NCBI GenBank assembly: GCA_052170555.1
Contig: JBQNAI010000006.1
Span: forward strand, 1-64,000
Source: Scybalousia_A sp052170555
Lineage (GTDB): Bacteria > Bacteroidota > Bacteroidia > Bacteroidales > P3
Reading direction: 5' to 3'
DNA: 64,000 nt
In this document: in pieces, positions 18,697-27,788 of the stretch
Numbering within the stretch: position 1 is the first letter of the stretch
Layout of the letters: every line of letters starts with the position of its first letter
The notes under the pieces: model-generated
What the model was told of the DNA's origin: nothing
The model's input: the letters and a program-made list of their open reading frames with translations, nothing else
Databases searched by the model: none
Made by a program: the position numbers and the translations under genes

Positions 18697-19560
18697 TTAA
18701 GCCATGAAATTATTGATTTTTTCCGCTTTCCATACTCCATCAAAATAATAAAGTTCGCCGCAATTCAAAGATTGCAAATATTCCAAAGCTTCTTTATATA
18801 ATAGATCCACCTCTTCAGAGGTGTGTGCATCAGTACTGATAGTCAAAGGTACATGCTTTTCTACTAAATATTTAAGCCAAAAATGAGATGGATAGAAATC
18901 ATCATTACGTTGCCTATAAAGACCGCGTGTATTGACTTCTATTATAGTATTATATTTGATGACAGTATCAAATAAGGAATAAACCAGATCCCTATACCAT
19001 TTCTCATTTTGTTGAAAATATCTATTTTTATTATGCATAACTACTTTATCACAGTGCCCTAATATATCGGGACGATTTTTTATAATCATTTCACTTTGTT
19101 GTTTGTAAAAACAAGTAACAGCTTTCTGAATATCTCCATAGAAGATATTATATAATCCATTGTCATACTTATCTTGTTTACTCCCGTCAATAAACCATGT
19201 ATTTATATTAGTATTGTGTTCTTTTACTTGGTGAACGCAGCCAATAAAATAATCTAAACAATATTTCTGATGAGCATCTTGCGAAATATTTTCTACCAAA
19301 TCTGAGATGAAATCCATCTCTAAACCTAAAAATAACTGTATTTTGTGTTTAAATTTTTCTTTCAATCGCAAAAATTCATTCTTATAAGCTGTAAAATTCT
19401 CTTCTGTCAAAGCAAAAGTATTATCAAAAGGTACTGGGGCATGAGATGATATTCCGAAATGTGTAAAGTTCTTACTTATTGCAGATAAAACAATCTCTTC
19501 CATCGTGTTTTTACCATCGCAGAATGTGTTGTGTGAATGATAATTTGTCTTTATTTTCAT
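18697..19560 (-). CDS. PHP-family phosphatase (histidinol-phosphatase-like)
   Basis: The 287-residue protein shows PHP metal-binding motifs: TNYHSHNTFCDG at the N-terminus (His-x-His-...-Asp), HFGISSHAP, GLEMDFI, GCVHQVK, LGHCDKV, EVNTRG and the final STDAHT. These match the HisK-type histidinol-phosphatase of COG1387, which removes phosphate from histidinol phosphate using a trinuclear metal site. No other his gene is nearby, so a different phosphoester substrate is possible. The first 4 nt overlap the stop of the U32 gene (ATGA type), so the two are translationally coupled. Confidence 0.8.
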   Translation of the reverse strand: MKIKTNYHSHNTFCDGKNTMEEIVLSAISKNFTHFGISSHAPVPFDNTFALTEENFTAYKNEFLRLKEKFKHKIQLFLGLEMDFISDLVENISQDAHQKYCLDYFIGCVHQVKEHNTNINTWFIDGSKQDKYDNGLYNIFYGDIQKAVTCFYKQQSEMIIKNRPDILGHCDKVVMHNKNRYFQQNEKWYRDLVYSLFDTVIKYNTIIEVNTRGLYRQRNDDFYPSHFWLKYLVEKHVPLTISTDAHTSEEVDLLYKEALEYLQSLNCGELYYFDGVWKAEKINNFMA

Positions 19561-20801
19561 CTGTTATTGTAGATTATTTTGTAGAGTTTATCGTTGCGTC
19601 TGACAAGTTGGTTTGTTGGCATGGAAAATAATTGACCTTTCTTCACCTGTTCAACATTTTTTAAGTTAAATCTTAGTTCTTTTACCTTATCTTCATAAAC
19701 TCCTGTCGTCGGACCTATAATATATATATTCTCTCCTTTGTTTAATTCTCCTGCTTCCAGTTTTATTTCAGCAACACCAATATTTTTGAAATAATTGGTT
19801 ACTGTTCCGATAAAAATTTTCGTTGTTGTTGCTTGAGAACCGTATTTTTGACTCCATTCCCCTACCTTTTGCCCTAAATAATAACCATCCCAAAAACCTC
19901 TATTGTAGACTCTTCGCAAATCTGCGTTTAGTTTAGATTTCAAGTCTTCATTCCAAGTACCTTCTACACATGCTTTGAGGGCTGTTTTATAGCACCTTGT
20001 AACTATCTTTACGTATTCGGGAGAACGACCTCGTCCTTCTATTTTAAAAACTCTAATTCCGGCATCAATTATTTTATCCAAGAAATCAATAGTTTTCAAA
20101 TCCTTAGGACTCATTATGTATTTGTTGTCTACAATTAGCTCTGTCCCACCATCTATATCTGTTACTTTGTAAGGACGTCTACAAAATTGCAAGCAAGCAC
20201 CCCTATTTGCACTCATATTTGCATTATCCAATGAAATATAGCATTTACCTGATACAGCCATGCATAAAGCACCATGAACAAAGCATTCTATTCTTAATAG
20301 GTTACCACTTCTTCCTTTAATATTTTCTTGTTTTATTTGTTGTGTTATGGCTTTTACTTTGTCAAGACTTAATTCCCTCGCAGTAACAATTACATCAGCA
20401 AATTTAGAATAATATTTTATTGCATCAAAATTAGTAATATTGCATTGTGTGGACAGATGTATTTCCATCCCGATAGTATTAGCATATGATATAACGGCCA
20501 TATCTGATGCAATAATGGCAGTTATACCGTGTGTTTGTGCAGTTTGAACAACTTGATGCATATATTCCAACTCTTCATCATAAATAACAGTATTCACAGT
20601 AAGATAGGTTTTAACATTATGTGCTTTTGCAATTTGACAAATTTGTTTCAAATCTTCTAAACTAAAGTTATTTGCTGAATGAGAACGCATATTTAATTGT
20701 CCAACACCGAAATAGACACTATCTGCTCCGGCATCTATTGCTGCCGATAATGATTCATAGCTTCCCACGGGAGACATTATTTCAAAATCTTCCAAATTCA
20801 T
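19557..20801 (-). CDS. U32-family protein (TrhP/YegQ-type tRNA hydroxylation factor)
   Basis: The protein (about 414 residues from the start chosen) has the U32 signature: an N-terminal barrel with PVGSYESLSAAIDAGADSV and FGVGQLNMRSHS, followed by the Cys-rich core CFVHGALCMAVSGKC and GACLQFCRRPY, likely an Fe-S site. C-terminally it has the DKVKELRFNL beta domain. U32 proteins such as TrhP and RlhA are needed for prephenate-dependent hydroxylation of tRNA uridine 34 or rRNA; older annotation as peptidase is doubtful. A TAACTTTG -7 box (20829-20836) overlaps the upstream in-frame start at 20831, so the Met at 20801 (MNLEDFEIMSP) is preferred. Confidence 0.85.
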   Translation of the reverse strand: MNLEDFEIMSPVGSYESLSAAIDAGADSVYFGVGQLNMRSHSANNFSLEDLKQICQIAKAHNVKTYLTVNTVIYDEELEYMHQVVQTAQTHGITAIIASDMAVISYANTIGMEIHLSTQCNITNFDAIKYYSKFADVIVTARELSLDKVKAITQQIKQENIKGRSGNLLRIECFVHGALCMAVSGKCYISLDNANMSANRGACLQFCRRPYKVTDIDGGTELIVDNKYIMSPKDLKTIDFLDKIIDAGIRVFKIEGRGRSPEYVKIVTRCYKTALKACVEGTWNEDLKSKLNADLRRVYNRGFWDGYYLGQKVGEWSQKYGSQATTTKIFIGTVTNYFKNIGVAEIKLEAGELNKGENIYIIGPTTGVYEDKVKELRFNLKNVEQVKKGQLFSMPTNQLVRRNDKLYKIIYNNR

Positions 20802-20828
20802 TTTCCAATGATGTTTAATTTCTTTTTG

Positions 20829-20836
20829 CAAAGTTA
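20829..20836 (-). promoter_or_regulatory. -7 box (TAACTTTG) of the U32-PHP operon
   Basis: A minus-strand match to TAnnTTTG, 27 nt before the Met at 20801. No clear -33 box at 19 nt. It helps rule out the upstream start. Confidence 0.45.
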
Positions 20837-21459
20837 CAAAAAACTACTAATATCATTTAAACGACGTAATAGATCCTACGTAAAAGGTTGATATCCTTAG
20901 ATTTTATTTATTTTTCCGCTTTATTCTTTTGGTCTCTTTTTACCATTATCTATGCAAAATGCTGATACCTTAAAATCAGTTTACACCAAAGAAAGATATA
21001 TCAAGATATTATATTAAATATAACTAAAACAATTTAATAGAAAATATTTATATATTCAAAAGTATACTTTATATATCTATTTTTGATAAATTTGTTAAAA
21101 AACTTTTCAAATTTTGAATTGAAAAAGTCTAATAAAAAAAGAGATCATTCAATAAATAGAGCTAATTTATCATATTGTTTTAATATATTATCTTGTTATT
21201 TGATAAAGAATAAATAATTTGTTATAGCAACTATAATGATTTCTTATTATATTATACGATATTTAACTTTTTCCATTTCATTACTTATCTTTAAGGATTA
21301 AAAGTAATGTTTAAATAGTTATAGATTGAGAAATAAAGGTATTTAATAATGAATGTATATTGTTATTGTCGGTAGAAGAGATATAAGACATCTCATCAAA
21401 TAATATTTGAGTTTATTCCGAGGAATATAGGTTTTTTATGGGATTTTAAGTAATAAAAA
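20837..21459. other. Long AT-rich intergenic region
   Basis: More than 600 nt between the tsf terminator and the U32 promoter, with no gene, tRNA or 21-nt array that I can see. Short frames are all below 40 codons and lack protein-like composition. It could be old pseudogene sequence eroded beyond recognition. Confidence 0.5.
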
Positions 21460-21493
21460 TAAAAGGAGATATCGTATACACGAAATCTCCCTT
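21460..21493 (-). terminator. Rho-independent terminator of the rplM-tsf operon
   Basis: On the minus strand GGGAGAT (21491-21485) pairs with ATCTCC (21470-21465), followed by TTTTATTTTTAT. It lies 20 nt past the tsf stop. Confidence 0.75.
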
Positions 21494-21512
21494 ACCTTTT
21501 AATATTTTTTAA

Positions 21513-22508
21513 TTATGCACCAAGTTCCAATCTTGCAAATGCAATAATTTGGAGTTCTATATCCTCTGATTTAAGATACTCAGCAACAGTTTTCTTAGGG
21601 TCAATGAAATATTCTTGAGAAAGTAGTGTACTTTCTTTGAAAAATTTCTCCAATCGACCTTTAGCAATATTTTGAATCATGACCTCATTAAGGTTCGCAC
21701 GTTTCTCTTCAGTTGTTTTAGAAATAATGTTTTTAGCTTTTATAACATCTTCTGCGGTTATCCACCCCTTTGCTATATTGCTTTCCATGTGGTCTTCACT
21801 ATCAACATGTGCAGGATTGATTCCATTCTTTTTCAATGCAGCTTCAACGGCTTTATCTATTTGTTCTTGTTTAGACTTTTCAATATTCACTTTCATTTCG
21901 TTATCAATAATTTCTTGAGAAATGTCTTCCTTCGTTAAAGCCTCAGGTTTCATTGATACTATTTGAAAATTAATATTTTTCCCTACTTCGTCGAAACCTA
22001 CCTTATTTAGACCCACGACACAAGCAGTACGATTGCCTGGATGAATGTAGGAGTAAACAACAGGAGACTCGATAGCTTTATAAGAAGAAAGAGTAATTTT
22101 TTCCCCTATTTTAGCTAACTGGTCAATAATTAAAGTCTCAACTTTGACGCCTCCGACTATTAATTGATTTACTTCATCTAAAGTTTTAGCCCTTGTAATG
22201 ATAGCGGCGTCAATAACGCTCTGAACAAAAGCAATGAAATCTTGATTGTTGGCAACGAAATCCGTTTCACAGTTAACCATAACCACTGCACCAAAAGTTC
22301 TATCCTGAGAAGTTTTAGCCAAAACAACTCCTTCATTAGCAGCACGGTCTGCTCTTTTTACAGCCAGTTTCTGTCCTTTTTCTCTTAAATAATCAATAGC
22401 TTTTTCAACATCACCATCACTTTCAATCAATGCCTTTTTACAATCCATAATACCTACACCCGTACGCTTCCTAAGATTATTGATGTCTTGAACTGTTATG
22501 TTTGCCAT
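21513..22508 (-). CDS. tsf: Translation elongation factor Ts
   Basis: The 331-residue protein has the N-terminal UBA-like domain with the EF-Tu contact motif LRKRTGVGIMDCKKAL and the TDFVANN core motif (MVNCETDFVANN). These are hallmarks of EF-Ts, the nucleotide exchange factor of EF-Tu. The length is normal for Bacteroidota EF-Ts. It follows rpsB by 20 nt, with an AAAGGAGA ribosome site (22523-22516) before the start. Terminated at 21460-21493. Confidence 0.97.
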   Translation of the reverse strand: MANITVQDINNLRKRTGVGIMDCKKALIESDGDVEKAIDYLREKGQKLAVKRADRAANEGVVLAKTSQDRTFGAVVMVNCETDFVANNQDFIAFVQSVIDAAIITRAKTLDEVNQLIVGGVKVETLIIDQLAKIGEKITLSSYKAIESPVVYSYIHPGNRTACVVGLNKVGFDEVGKNINFQIVSMKPEALTKEDISQEIIDNEMKVNIEKSKQEQIDKAVEAALKKNGINPAHVDSEDHMESNIAKGWITAEDVIKAKNIISKTTEEKRANLNEVMIQNIAKGRLEKFFKESTLLSQEYFIDPKKTVAEYLKSEDIELQIIAFARLELGA

Positions 22509-22528
22509 AGTTTTTTCTCCTTTAAATT

Positions 22529-23344
22529 TTACTCCTTATCAGTAATTTTTTTTGCCATTACTTTTCTTGGTCTTCTTCTAATGGTCTTTTCTCCATTTTC
22601 TTCCGTAGTTGGAATTTCTTTGGACTCCTTTTCTATACCTTCTACCTGAGCTTCCTTGTCTAGTTTTCTCTCATGCATTCCTTCTTCTATTGCTTTACAC
22701 ATATATTCGATAATAAGAGAGATTGACTTAGAAGCGTCATCATTCCCCGGAATCGGGAAATCCACAATATCAGGATTACAATTAGTATCAACGATAGCAA
22801 AAGTAGGAATATTTAACCTTTTCGCTTCAGCAACAGCAATGTGCTCTTTATTAATGTCAACAACGAATAATGCCGCCGGTAAACGATTAAGTCCCGCAAT
22901 GGAACCCAAATTTTTTTCTAATTTGGCTTTTTCACGAGTAATTTGCAAGCGTTCCCTTTTAGAGATGGAGTTGTTGTCTTTATTATTGAGTAATTTTTCC
23001 AAATCCCCCATCTTTCTAACAGCTTTGCGAATAGTAAGAAAGTTGGTAAGCATTCCTCCAGGCCAGCGTTCCGTAACATAAGGCATATTTGTTCCCTTTA
23101 CAATATCAGCAACAATGTTTTTAGCTTGCTTTTTGGTAGCAACAAACAATATCTGTTTACCTGATTTTGCAATTTGTTTCAGTGCGGCACTTGCTTCCTC
23201 TGCCTTAGCGGCAGTTTTATATAAATCTATTATATGCATCCCATTATGTTCCGTGAATATGTAAGGAGCCATCTTAGGATTCCATTTCCTTTTCAAGTGT
23301 CCAAAATGGACACCTGCCTCTAACATTTTTTCAAATTCTAACAT
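22529..23344 (-). CDS. rpsB: 30S ribosomal protein S2
   Basis: The 271-residue protein has the S2 signature GVHFGHLKRKWNPKMAPYIF at the N-terminus and the core blocks RWPGGMLTNF and PTFAIVDTNCNPD. The last 45 residues are charged (KESKEIPTTEENGEKTIRRRPRK), an extension common in this phylum. In most Bacteroidota the order rplM-rpsI-rpsB-tsf is conserved as seen here. A 126-nt gap with a 10-bp stem-loop separates it from rpsI and may be a regulatory leader. Confidence 0.97.
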   Translation of the reverse strand: MLEFEKMLEAGVHFGHLKRKWNPKMAPYIFTEHNGMHIIDLYKTAAKAEEASAALKQIAKSGKQILFVATKKQAKNIVADIVKGTNMPYVTERWPGGMLTNFLTIRKAVRKMGDLEKLLNNKDNNSISKRERLQITREKAKLEKNLGSIAGLNRLPAALFVVDINKEHIAVAEAKRLNIPTFAIVDTNCNPDIVDFPIPGNDDASKSISLIIEYMCKAIEEGMHERKLDKEAQVEGIEKESKEIPTTEENGEKTIRRRPRKVMAKKITDKE

Positions 23345-23387
23345 TTTTCTTTTGTGTTTACTTTCCTTGGTAATTTTAAACTAAATC

Positions 23388-23434
23388 AATCGATAAGTAG
23401 TCGTTTTATTTTTCTTAATCAAATCTTATCGATT
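23388..23434 (-). promoter_or_regulatory. Stem-loop in the rpsI-rpsB gap (possible S2 leader)
   Basis: Perfect 10-nt arms AATCGATAAG (23388-23397) and CTTATCGATT (23425-23434) enclose a 27-nt loop upstream of rpsB. There is no U-run, so it is not a simple terminator; autoregulation by S2 is one possibility. Confidence 0.45.
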
Positions 23435-23470
23435 TGGATACTAAACGGTATTTTATTATTGTGTAATATC

Positions 23471-23860
23471 CTAACGTTTTGAGAATTGGAAACGTTTTCT
23501 TGCTTTCTTTTGACCTGGTTTCTTTCTCTCCACCATACGCGAATCCCTGCAAAGTAATCCTTTGGATTTTAAGGCAGGACGATCCTCGGCGTTAATTTCA
23601 CATAGTGCTCTTGCAATAGCCATTCTTAAAGCCTCCGCTTGACCAGTAACCCCACCACCATCAAGATTAGCTTTTATATCAAATTTACCCATAGCATCTA
23701 TAGTTTCAAGAGCTTGACAAACAATATATTGTAATGGAGCAGTAGTGAAGTATTCTTTATAGTCTCTTCCATTAACAGTAATATTTCCGTTGCCAATTTT
23801 CATATAAACTCTCGCAACAGCAGTCTTTCTTCTTCCAATAGTGTTTATTACGCCTTCCAT
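23471..23860 (-). CDS. rpsI: 30S ribosomal protein S9
   Basis: The 129-residue protein has the S9 pattern: GRRKTAVARVYMKIGNGNITVNG-type N-terminus, GGGVTGQAEALRMAIARAL in the middle, and the basic C-terminal tail ending KARKRFQFSKR that reaches the P-site tRNA. Its start overlaps the rplM stop by 1 nt, so the two proteins are translationally coupled as in most bacteria. Confidence 0.97.
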   Translation of the reverse strand: MEGVINTIGRRKTAVARVYMKIGNGNITVNGRDYKEYFTTAPLQYIVCQALETIDAMGKFDIKANLDGGGVTGQAEALRMAIARALCEINAEDRPALKSKGLLCRDSRMVERKKPGQKKARKRFQFSKR

Positions 23861-24318
23861 TATCTGATTGTATTAAGATTTACGACTTCCGGTTTAACTC
23901 CATTGTACTTGCTGTAGTCCGGTCCTACAATAACTTTCAAATTTCTGTACAACTGTGCCCCCAATTTGTTTTTTGGTAACATTCCCTTGACAGAGTGTTC
24001 CAATACTCTTATGGGAAATTTGCTCAACCAAAGTTTAGGCGTAGCAAATCTCTGACCACCAGGATATCCAGTATGTCTAACATACTGTTTTTCAGTATAT
24101 TTATTACCGGTAAATTTAATTTTTTCTGCATTAATAATGATAACGTTGTCCCCGCAATCCATATTAGGGGTAAAATATGGCTTATGCTTGCCTCTAAGTA
24201 TATTGGCAACTTTTGTAGACAGACGACCAACAACTTGATTTTCGGCATCAATAACTATCCACTTTTTCTCAATAGAACTTGGTTTAGCAACTTGCGTTCT
24301 ATAACTTAATGTATTCAT
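23860..24318 (-). CDS. rplM: 50S ribosomal protein L13
   Basis: The 152-residue protein is full-length L13, with WIVIDAENQVVGRLSTKVA, LRGKHKPYFTPNMDCGDNVIIINAEKI (split over two strands), RHTGYPGG and VKGMLPKNKLG. It is the first gene of the rplM-rpsI-rpsB-tsf transcript, which starts from a strong promoter at 24482-24512 and has a structured leader of about 155 nt. Confidence 0.97.
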   Translation of the reverse strand: MNTLSYRTQVAKPSSIEKKWIVIDAENQVVGRLSTKVANILRGKHKPYFTPNMDCGDNVIIINAEKIKFTGNKYTEKQYVRHTGYPGGQRFATPKLWLSKFPIRVLEHSVKGMLPKNKLGAQLYRNLKVIVGPDYSKYNGVKPEVVNLNTIR

Positions 24319-24375
24319 TCTTTTGTTTAAATTCTTAAATTTTTACAAAAACTAAATATACAAACGCTTCGACTA

Positions 24376-24477
24376 AAATACTTCAAAGGCCAATAAGAAG
24401 TATTTGCAAGCATTCAAATTTCTCTAAAACCTTATATCGGTTATGGATTAACGGGTTAAACCAATATGGGTTTAGAG
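24376..24477 (-). promoter_or_regulatory. Structured 5' leader of rplM (possible L13 autoregulatory RNA)
   Basis: Between the promoter and rplM two pairings are visible. One is between CTCTAAA-type sequence at 24477-24471 and its complement at 24422-24428. The other is a 9-bp stem, AAATACTTC (24376-24384) with GAAGTATTT (24397-24405), with a 12-nt loop. Leader RNAs ahead of rplM have been proposed in Bacteroidia; I cannot verify that this one matches that family. Confidence 0.45.
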
Positions 24478-24481
24478 TCTG

Positions 24482-24512
24482 CAAAATTACAAGTAAATTG
24501 TGAATTGACAAA
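24482..24512 (-). promoter_or_regulatory. Promoter of the rplM-rpsI-rpsB-tsf operon
   Basis: On the minus strand TTTG (24512-24509), 19 nt, then TAATTTTG (24489-24482): a perfect Bacteroidota -33/-7 promoter about 165 nt before rplM. Confidence 0.8.
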
Positions 24513-24685
24513 ATATTTTTATAAAAAAACTATTTTTAGTTAATATTTTTTTGTGCACGGGAAACATGAAGGTAGGGTGAATATCTCCTGAATTAAACTT
24601 CAGAGTTAATAAATTCCCCAAAAAATGATGGCTTGATATTGAAAAATAGATTTTTTATATTCTATTTATTATGGTAGAGTTATCA

Positions 24686-25210
24686 TTATTTATCAAAATT
24701 AGATAATTTTTCAACAATGGATTTTATTGAAAAATTAAAATCTTCTGAGATAATATCTGCTTGGGAGTAATATTTTTTTCTATCATCAAGGGATTCTGTT
24801 ATGTATTGTCGTATTTCTTTTTCTGTTTTGTCGGATAGCAGAGGGCGTTCGGCTTTACTGTATTTTTGCCGTGCAATAATATGTTTTATATCTACCTTTA
24901 TATATATGGAAATTGATTTTTCTTTGATTTGTTGCATATTGTCAAAGAAGCATGGGGTACCTCCACCACACGCTATAATTACATCGTCTTTTTGCAATAA
25001 CTCTTTCAATGTTTGTTGCTCCAATTTACGAAAAGTATCTTCGCCAAAAAGTTTAAAAATATCAGCAACGCTATGATGAATTTTATTTTCAATCTCCGTA
25101 TCTATATCGTAAAATTTGTAGTCTAAATGCTGAGCAAGTTTTTTCCCAATAGTGGTTTTACCTGAATACATATATCCCACGAGAACGATACGTTTGCCTT
25201 TATCTTGCAT
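24686..25210 (-). CDS. aroK: Shikimate kinase
   Basis: From the start at 25210 the protein has 174 residues, the usual size. It begins with the P-loop GYMYSGKTTIGKKLA, followed by the shikimate-binding DIDTEIENK (Asp-x-Asp) and IACGGGTPCF (GGG motif), and the lid Arg in AERPLL. It phosphorylates shikimate in aromatic amino-acid synthesis; aroB is also in this window at 49194. The frame is open upstream to 25264, but that would add an atypical N-terminus inside tsaD. The chosen start overlaps the tsaD 3' end by 11 nt, suggesting coupling. Confidence 0.93.
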   Translation of the reverse strand: MQDKGKRIVLVGYMYSGKTTIGKKLAQHLDYKFYDIDTEIENKIHHSVADIFKLFGEDTFRKLEQQTLKELLQKDDVIIACGGGTPCFFDNMQQIKEKSISIYIKVDIKHIIARQKYSKAERPLLSDKTEKEIRQYITESLDDRKKYYSQADIISEDFNFSIKSIVEKLSNFDK

Positions 25211-26207
25211 AGGCTGGTAAGGATAAAGATGCAAAATCGTTATTTTGTAATTTAAACATACCACTTACAGCAACCATTGCAGCGTTATCTGTTGTGTAAT
25301 TAAATTTTGGAATAAATACTTCGCAACCGTAGTTTTTGCCAAGAGACAAAAACCTTTCCCTTAATAAACTATTAGCACTCACGCCACCTGCTACTGCTAT
25401 TGTTTTGATTCTAGTTTTTTTTAAAACTTTTTCGAATTTATCCAAAAGAGAGTCAACAACAGCTTGTTGAACAGAGCAAGCAATATCGTTAATGTTTTCT
25501 TTTATATAATTAGAATTTTCTTTTAGTTTATCACGTAGGGTATATAGAATGCTTGTTTTTAGACCTGAGAAGCTATAATCGTAATGGGGCAAATGACTTT
25601 TGGCAAATTCTAATGTCGGTTTCCCTTCTTTGGCTAGACGGTCAATAATAGGACCTCCAGGATAGCCTAAATCTAATATTTTTGCAGCCTTATCTATGGT
25701 TTCTCCTGCAGCATCATCTATGGTTTTACCCAAAAGCTCCATTCCATATGGTGAATTGACTTGTAGAATCTGAGTATTACCTCCAGAAACTAACAAGCAC
25801 AAATAAGGAAAAGTCGGTACAGATTGAAGAATATCTTCTTTGACAAAATGAGCTAACACATGTGCTTCCAGATGGTTTACTTCTATGATGGGGATATTTA
25901 AAGACAAAGCAAAAGTTTTTGCAAAACTCACGCCAACAAGCAAACTTCCCAATAATCCCGGACCCCTTGTAAAAGCAATGGCAGATAATTGCTCTTTGTT
26001 AATCCCCGCTTGTTTGATAGCAACATCTACTACGGGAACGATATTTTGTTGATGAGCTCGTGAAGCAAGTTCAGGTACAACACCTCCATATTGTTTATGA
26101 ACGCTTTGCGAAGCTGTTACGTTGCTTAAACAAATAAACTCTTCATCTAATACTGCTGCCGAAGTATCATCACAAGACGATTCAATTGCTAAAATATATT
26201 GTTTCAT
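25200..26207 (-). CDS. tsaD: tRNA N6-threonylcarbamoyladenosine transferase TsaD
   Basis: The 335-residue protein has the full TsaD/Kae1 pattern: LAIESSCDDTSAAVL at the N-terminus, PELASRAHQQNI with the metal-binding His pair (the second His in VNHLEAHVLAH), LLVSGGNTQI, and GGVSANSLLRERF. It attaches threonylcarbamoyl to A37 of ANN-decoding tRNAs, together with TsaB and TsaE encoded elsewhere. It is divergent from the alkaline phosphatase gene and overlaps aroK. Confidence 0.96.
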   Translation of the reverse strand: MKQYILAIESSCDDTSAAVLDEEFICLSNVTASQSVHKQYGGVVPELASRAHQQNIVPVVDVAIKQAGINKEQLSAIAFTRGPGLLGSLLVGVSFAKTFALSLNIPIIEVNHLEAHVLAHFVKEDILQSVPTFPYLCLLVSGGNTQILQVNSPYGMELLGKTIDDAAGETIDKAAKILDLGYPGGPIIDRLAKEGKPTLEFAKSHLPHYDYSFSGLKTSILYTLRDKLKENSNYIKENINDIACSVQQAVVDSLLDKFEKVLKKTRIKTIAVAGGVSANSLLRERFLSLGKNYGCEVFIPKFNYTTDNAAMVAVSGMFKLQNNDFASLSLPAYAR

Positions 26208-26285
26208 AAACGATCCTTATCACAGTTTTTTGCAAATTTACATAAATTAAAATTTCTGGAATATCGTTTTTTTGAAAATTATTTC

Positions 26286-26293
26286 TAATTTTG
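26286..26293 (+). promoter_or_regulatory. -7 box (TAATTTTG) of the alkaline phosphatase gene
   Basis: It matches TAnnTTTG and overlaps an upstream in-frame TTG start, which supports the ATG at 26318 as the true start. TTTG at 26271-26274 is only 11 nt upstream, closer than usual. Confidence 0.45.
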
Positions 26294-26317
26294 CCCGTTC
26301 AAATCTTGATAACAGTG

Positions 26318-27379
26318 ATGAAAAAATTGAAAATAATTATTTTTTTAATTACGCCAATACTTTTAAGTAACATTTCGGCACAGCAAACAAAGAATATAAT
26401 TGTCTTGATAGGTGATGGGATGGGGATAAATCAGTTATATAGCTCATATGAGACCAATAACAAATTTTTGAATATATACACTATGCCACATACGGCCATA
26501 TCTATTACAAATTGTTTTGATCGTAGAGTAACGGATTCCGGTGCAGGAGGGACAGCTATTGCTTGTGGTCAAAAAACTTATTATCGTGCGATTGGAGTTG
26601 ACAGAGACACTATCCCTATTGCCTCCATGCTTGAGATATGCAAGCAGATGGGTAAAAAGACAGGATTAATAGTTTCGTGCGATTTAACACATGCAACACC
26701 AGCTTCTTATATTGCACATGTTAAAGATAGGGGAATGTATGAGGATATAGCAAAGTACTATCTGAAGGGAGAATGTGATATATTCTTAGGAGGAGGAATG
26801 GATAGGTTTGTTAATCGTGAAGATGGCAAAAACCTTATAAGTGAATTGGAACGACAAGGGTATGAAATTGTACACAATGAAAAAGAATTATTGTCCACAA
26901 CCACCGACAGAATAGCTGGATTCTTTGCAAATAATCATCTACCTCTCTACAAAGAAAGAGGAAAGATTATGCAAACAGCACTATTAACGACAATAAATCG
27001 CTTCAAAGAGGAGGCAAATGGTTTTTTTATTATGCTTGAAGGTTCACAAATAGATATGCAAGCACATAATAATAAATTTGTTGAGGTGATAGATGAAACC
27101 TTGGACTTTGATGCCTGTGTAAAGATTGCTTTGGATTTTGCCCGTGAAGATAAAAATACATTGGTCGTCGTAACTGCCGATCATGAGACTGGGGGTTTGA
27201 CTTTGCCTGTTGCACATAATGATATGGATACCTGTAAATGGAGCACAACCGGTCATACTTCGTCTCCCATTGTGATATATGCTGAGGGACCAGGTAGTGA
27301 AAATTTTCATGGAGTAATACAAAATGATATTCAATTTCATATCATGATGGAGGCAATACGAAAAAGTGTACCTAAGTAG
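26318..27379 (+). CDS. Secreted alkaline phosphatase
   Basis: The protein (about 353 residues from MKKLKI) has a signal peptide ending near ISAQ and the alkaline phosphatase superfamily motifs. IVLIGDGMG holds a metal Asp, TDSGAGGTAIACG holds the catalytic Ser, THATPASY is a metal site, and VTADHETGG and TGHTSSP carry metal-binding His/Asp. It should hydrolyse phosphomonoesters in the periplasm using two Zn and one Mg. It is shorter than the E. coli PhoA but normal for Bacteroidota. A five-unit 21-nt array follows the gene. Confidence 0.92.
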   Translation: MKKLKIIIFLITPILLSNISAQQTKNIIVLIGDGMGINQLYSSYETNNKFLNIYTMPHTAISITNCFDRRVTDSGAGGTAIACGQKTYYRAIGVDRDTIPIASMLEICKQMGKKTGLIVSCDLTHATPASYIAHVKDRGMYEDIAKYYLKGECDIFLGGGMDRFVNREDGKNLISELERQGYEIVHNEKELLSTTTDRIAGFFANNHLPLYKERGKIMQTALLTTINRFKEEANGFFIMLEGSQIDMQAHNNKFVEVIDETLDFDACVKIALDFAREDKNTLVVVTADHETGGLTLPVAHNDMDTCKWSTTGHTSSPIVIYAEGPGSENFHGVIQNDIQFHIMMEAIRKSVPK

Positions 27380-27436
27380 TGACTTATAATATTTGAATTA
27401 TATACTAAATGTGATAAATTGGGGAATGGGAAAAAC

Positions 27437-27541
27437 ATTTTTTTACATTAATAAATTAAAGTGCGTGATTAATAAATTCTTTTTTAACATTAGCAAACTC
27501 TTTTTAAAAAAGAATTTGTTATTGTGTGTCATCTAACAAAT
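27437..27541. repeat. 21-nt modular array R2 (5 units)
   Basis: Units start at 27437, 27458, 27479, 27500 and 27521. Their first 15 nt are ATTTTTTTACATTAA, AAAGTGCGTGATTAA, CTTTTTTAACATTAG, CTTTTTAAAAAAGAA and ATTGTGTGTCATCTA. The units differ in sequence but keep an exact 21-nt pitch and match unit types in the other arrays. It lies 58 nt after the alkaline phosphatase stop. Confidence 0.75.
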
Positions 27542-27720
27542 AAACTGCTATGGTGCTATTGCGATATGTACATGAGGGGATAAAATTTTACAAGCAAGGA
27601 TATTGAATAAATAATAAAATGAAAACAAAATATTGTTCACAAATATTTTATATGAAATTTGTTCACTTGCTACCTATATAATTTATGATTTTTTATATTT
27701 TTTTTTGATAAATTTACACG

Positions 27721-27728
27721 TAGTTTTG
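27721..27728 (+). promoter_or_regulatory. -7 box (TAGTTTTG) of mreB
   Basis: A match to TAnnTTTG, 60 nt before mreB. TTTG at 27704-27707 is only 13 nt upstream, so the -33 element is uncertain. Confidence 0.45.
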
Positions 27729-27788
27729 TAACATTATAGAAAAAACTGCGTAACACTAGAAACAAAACAAGTAAGATAGTCAAAGAAA

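Noticed and set aside
20837..21459. Long gap searched for tRNA or small RNA genes
   Set aside because: No TTCGA T-loop with matching arms and no strong hairpin was found.
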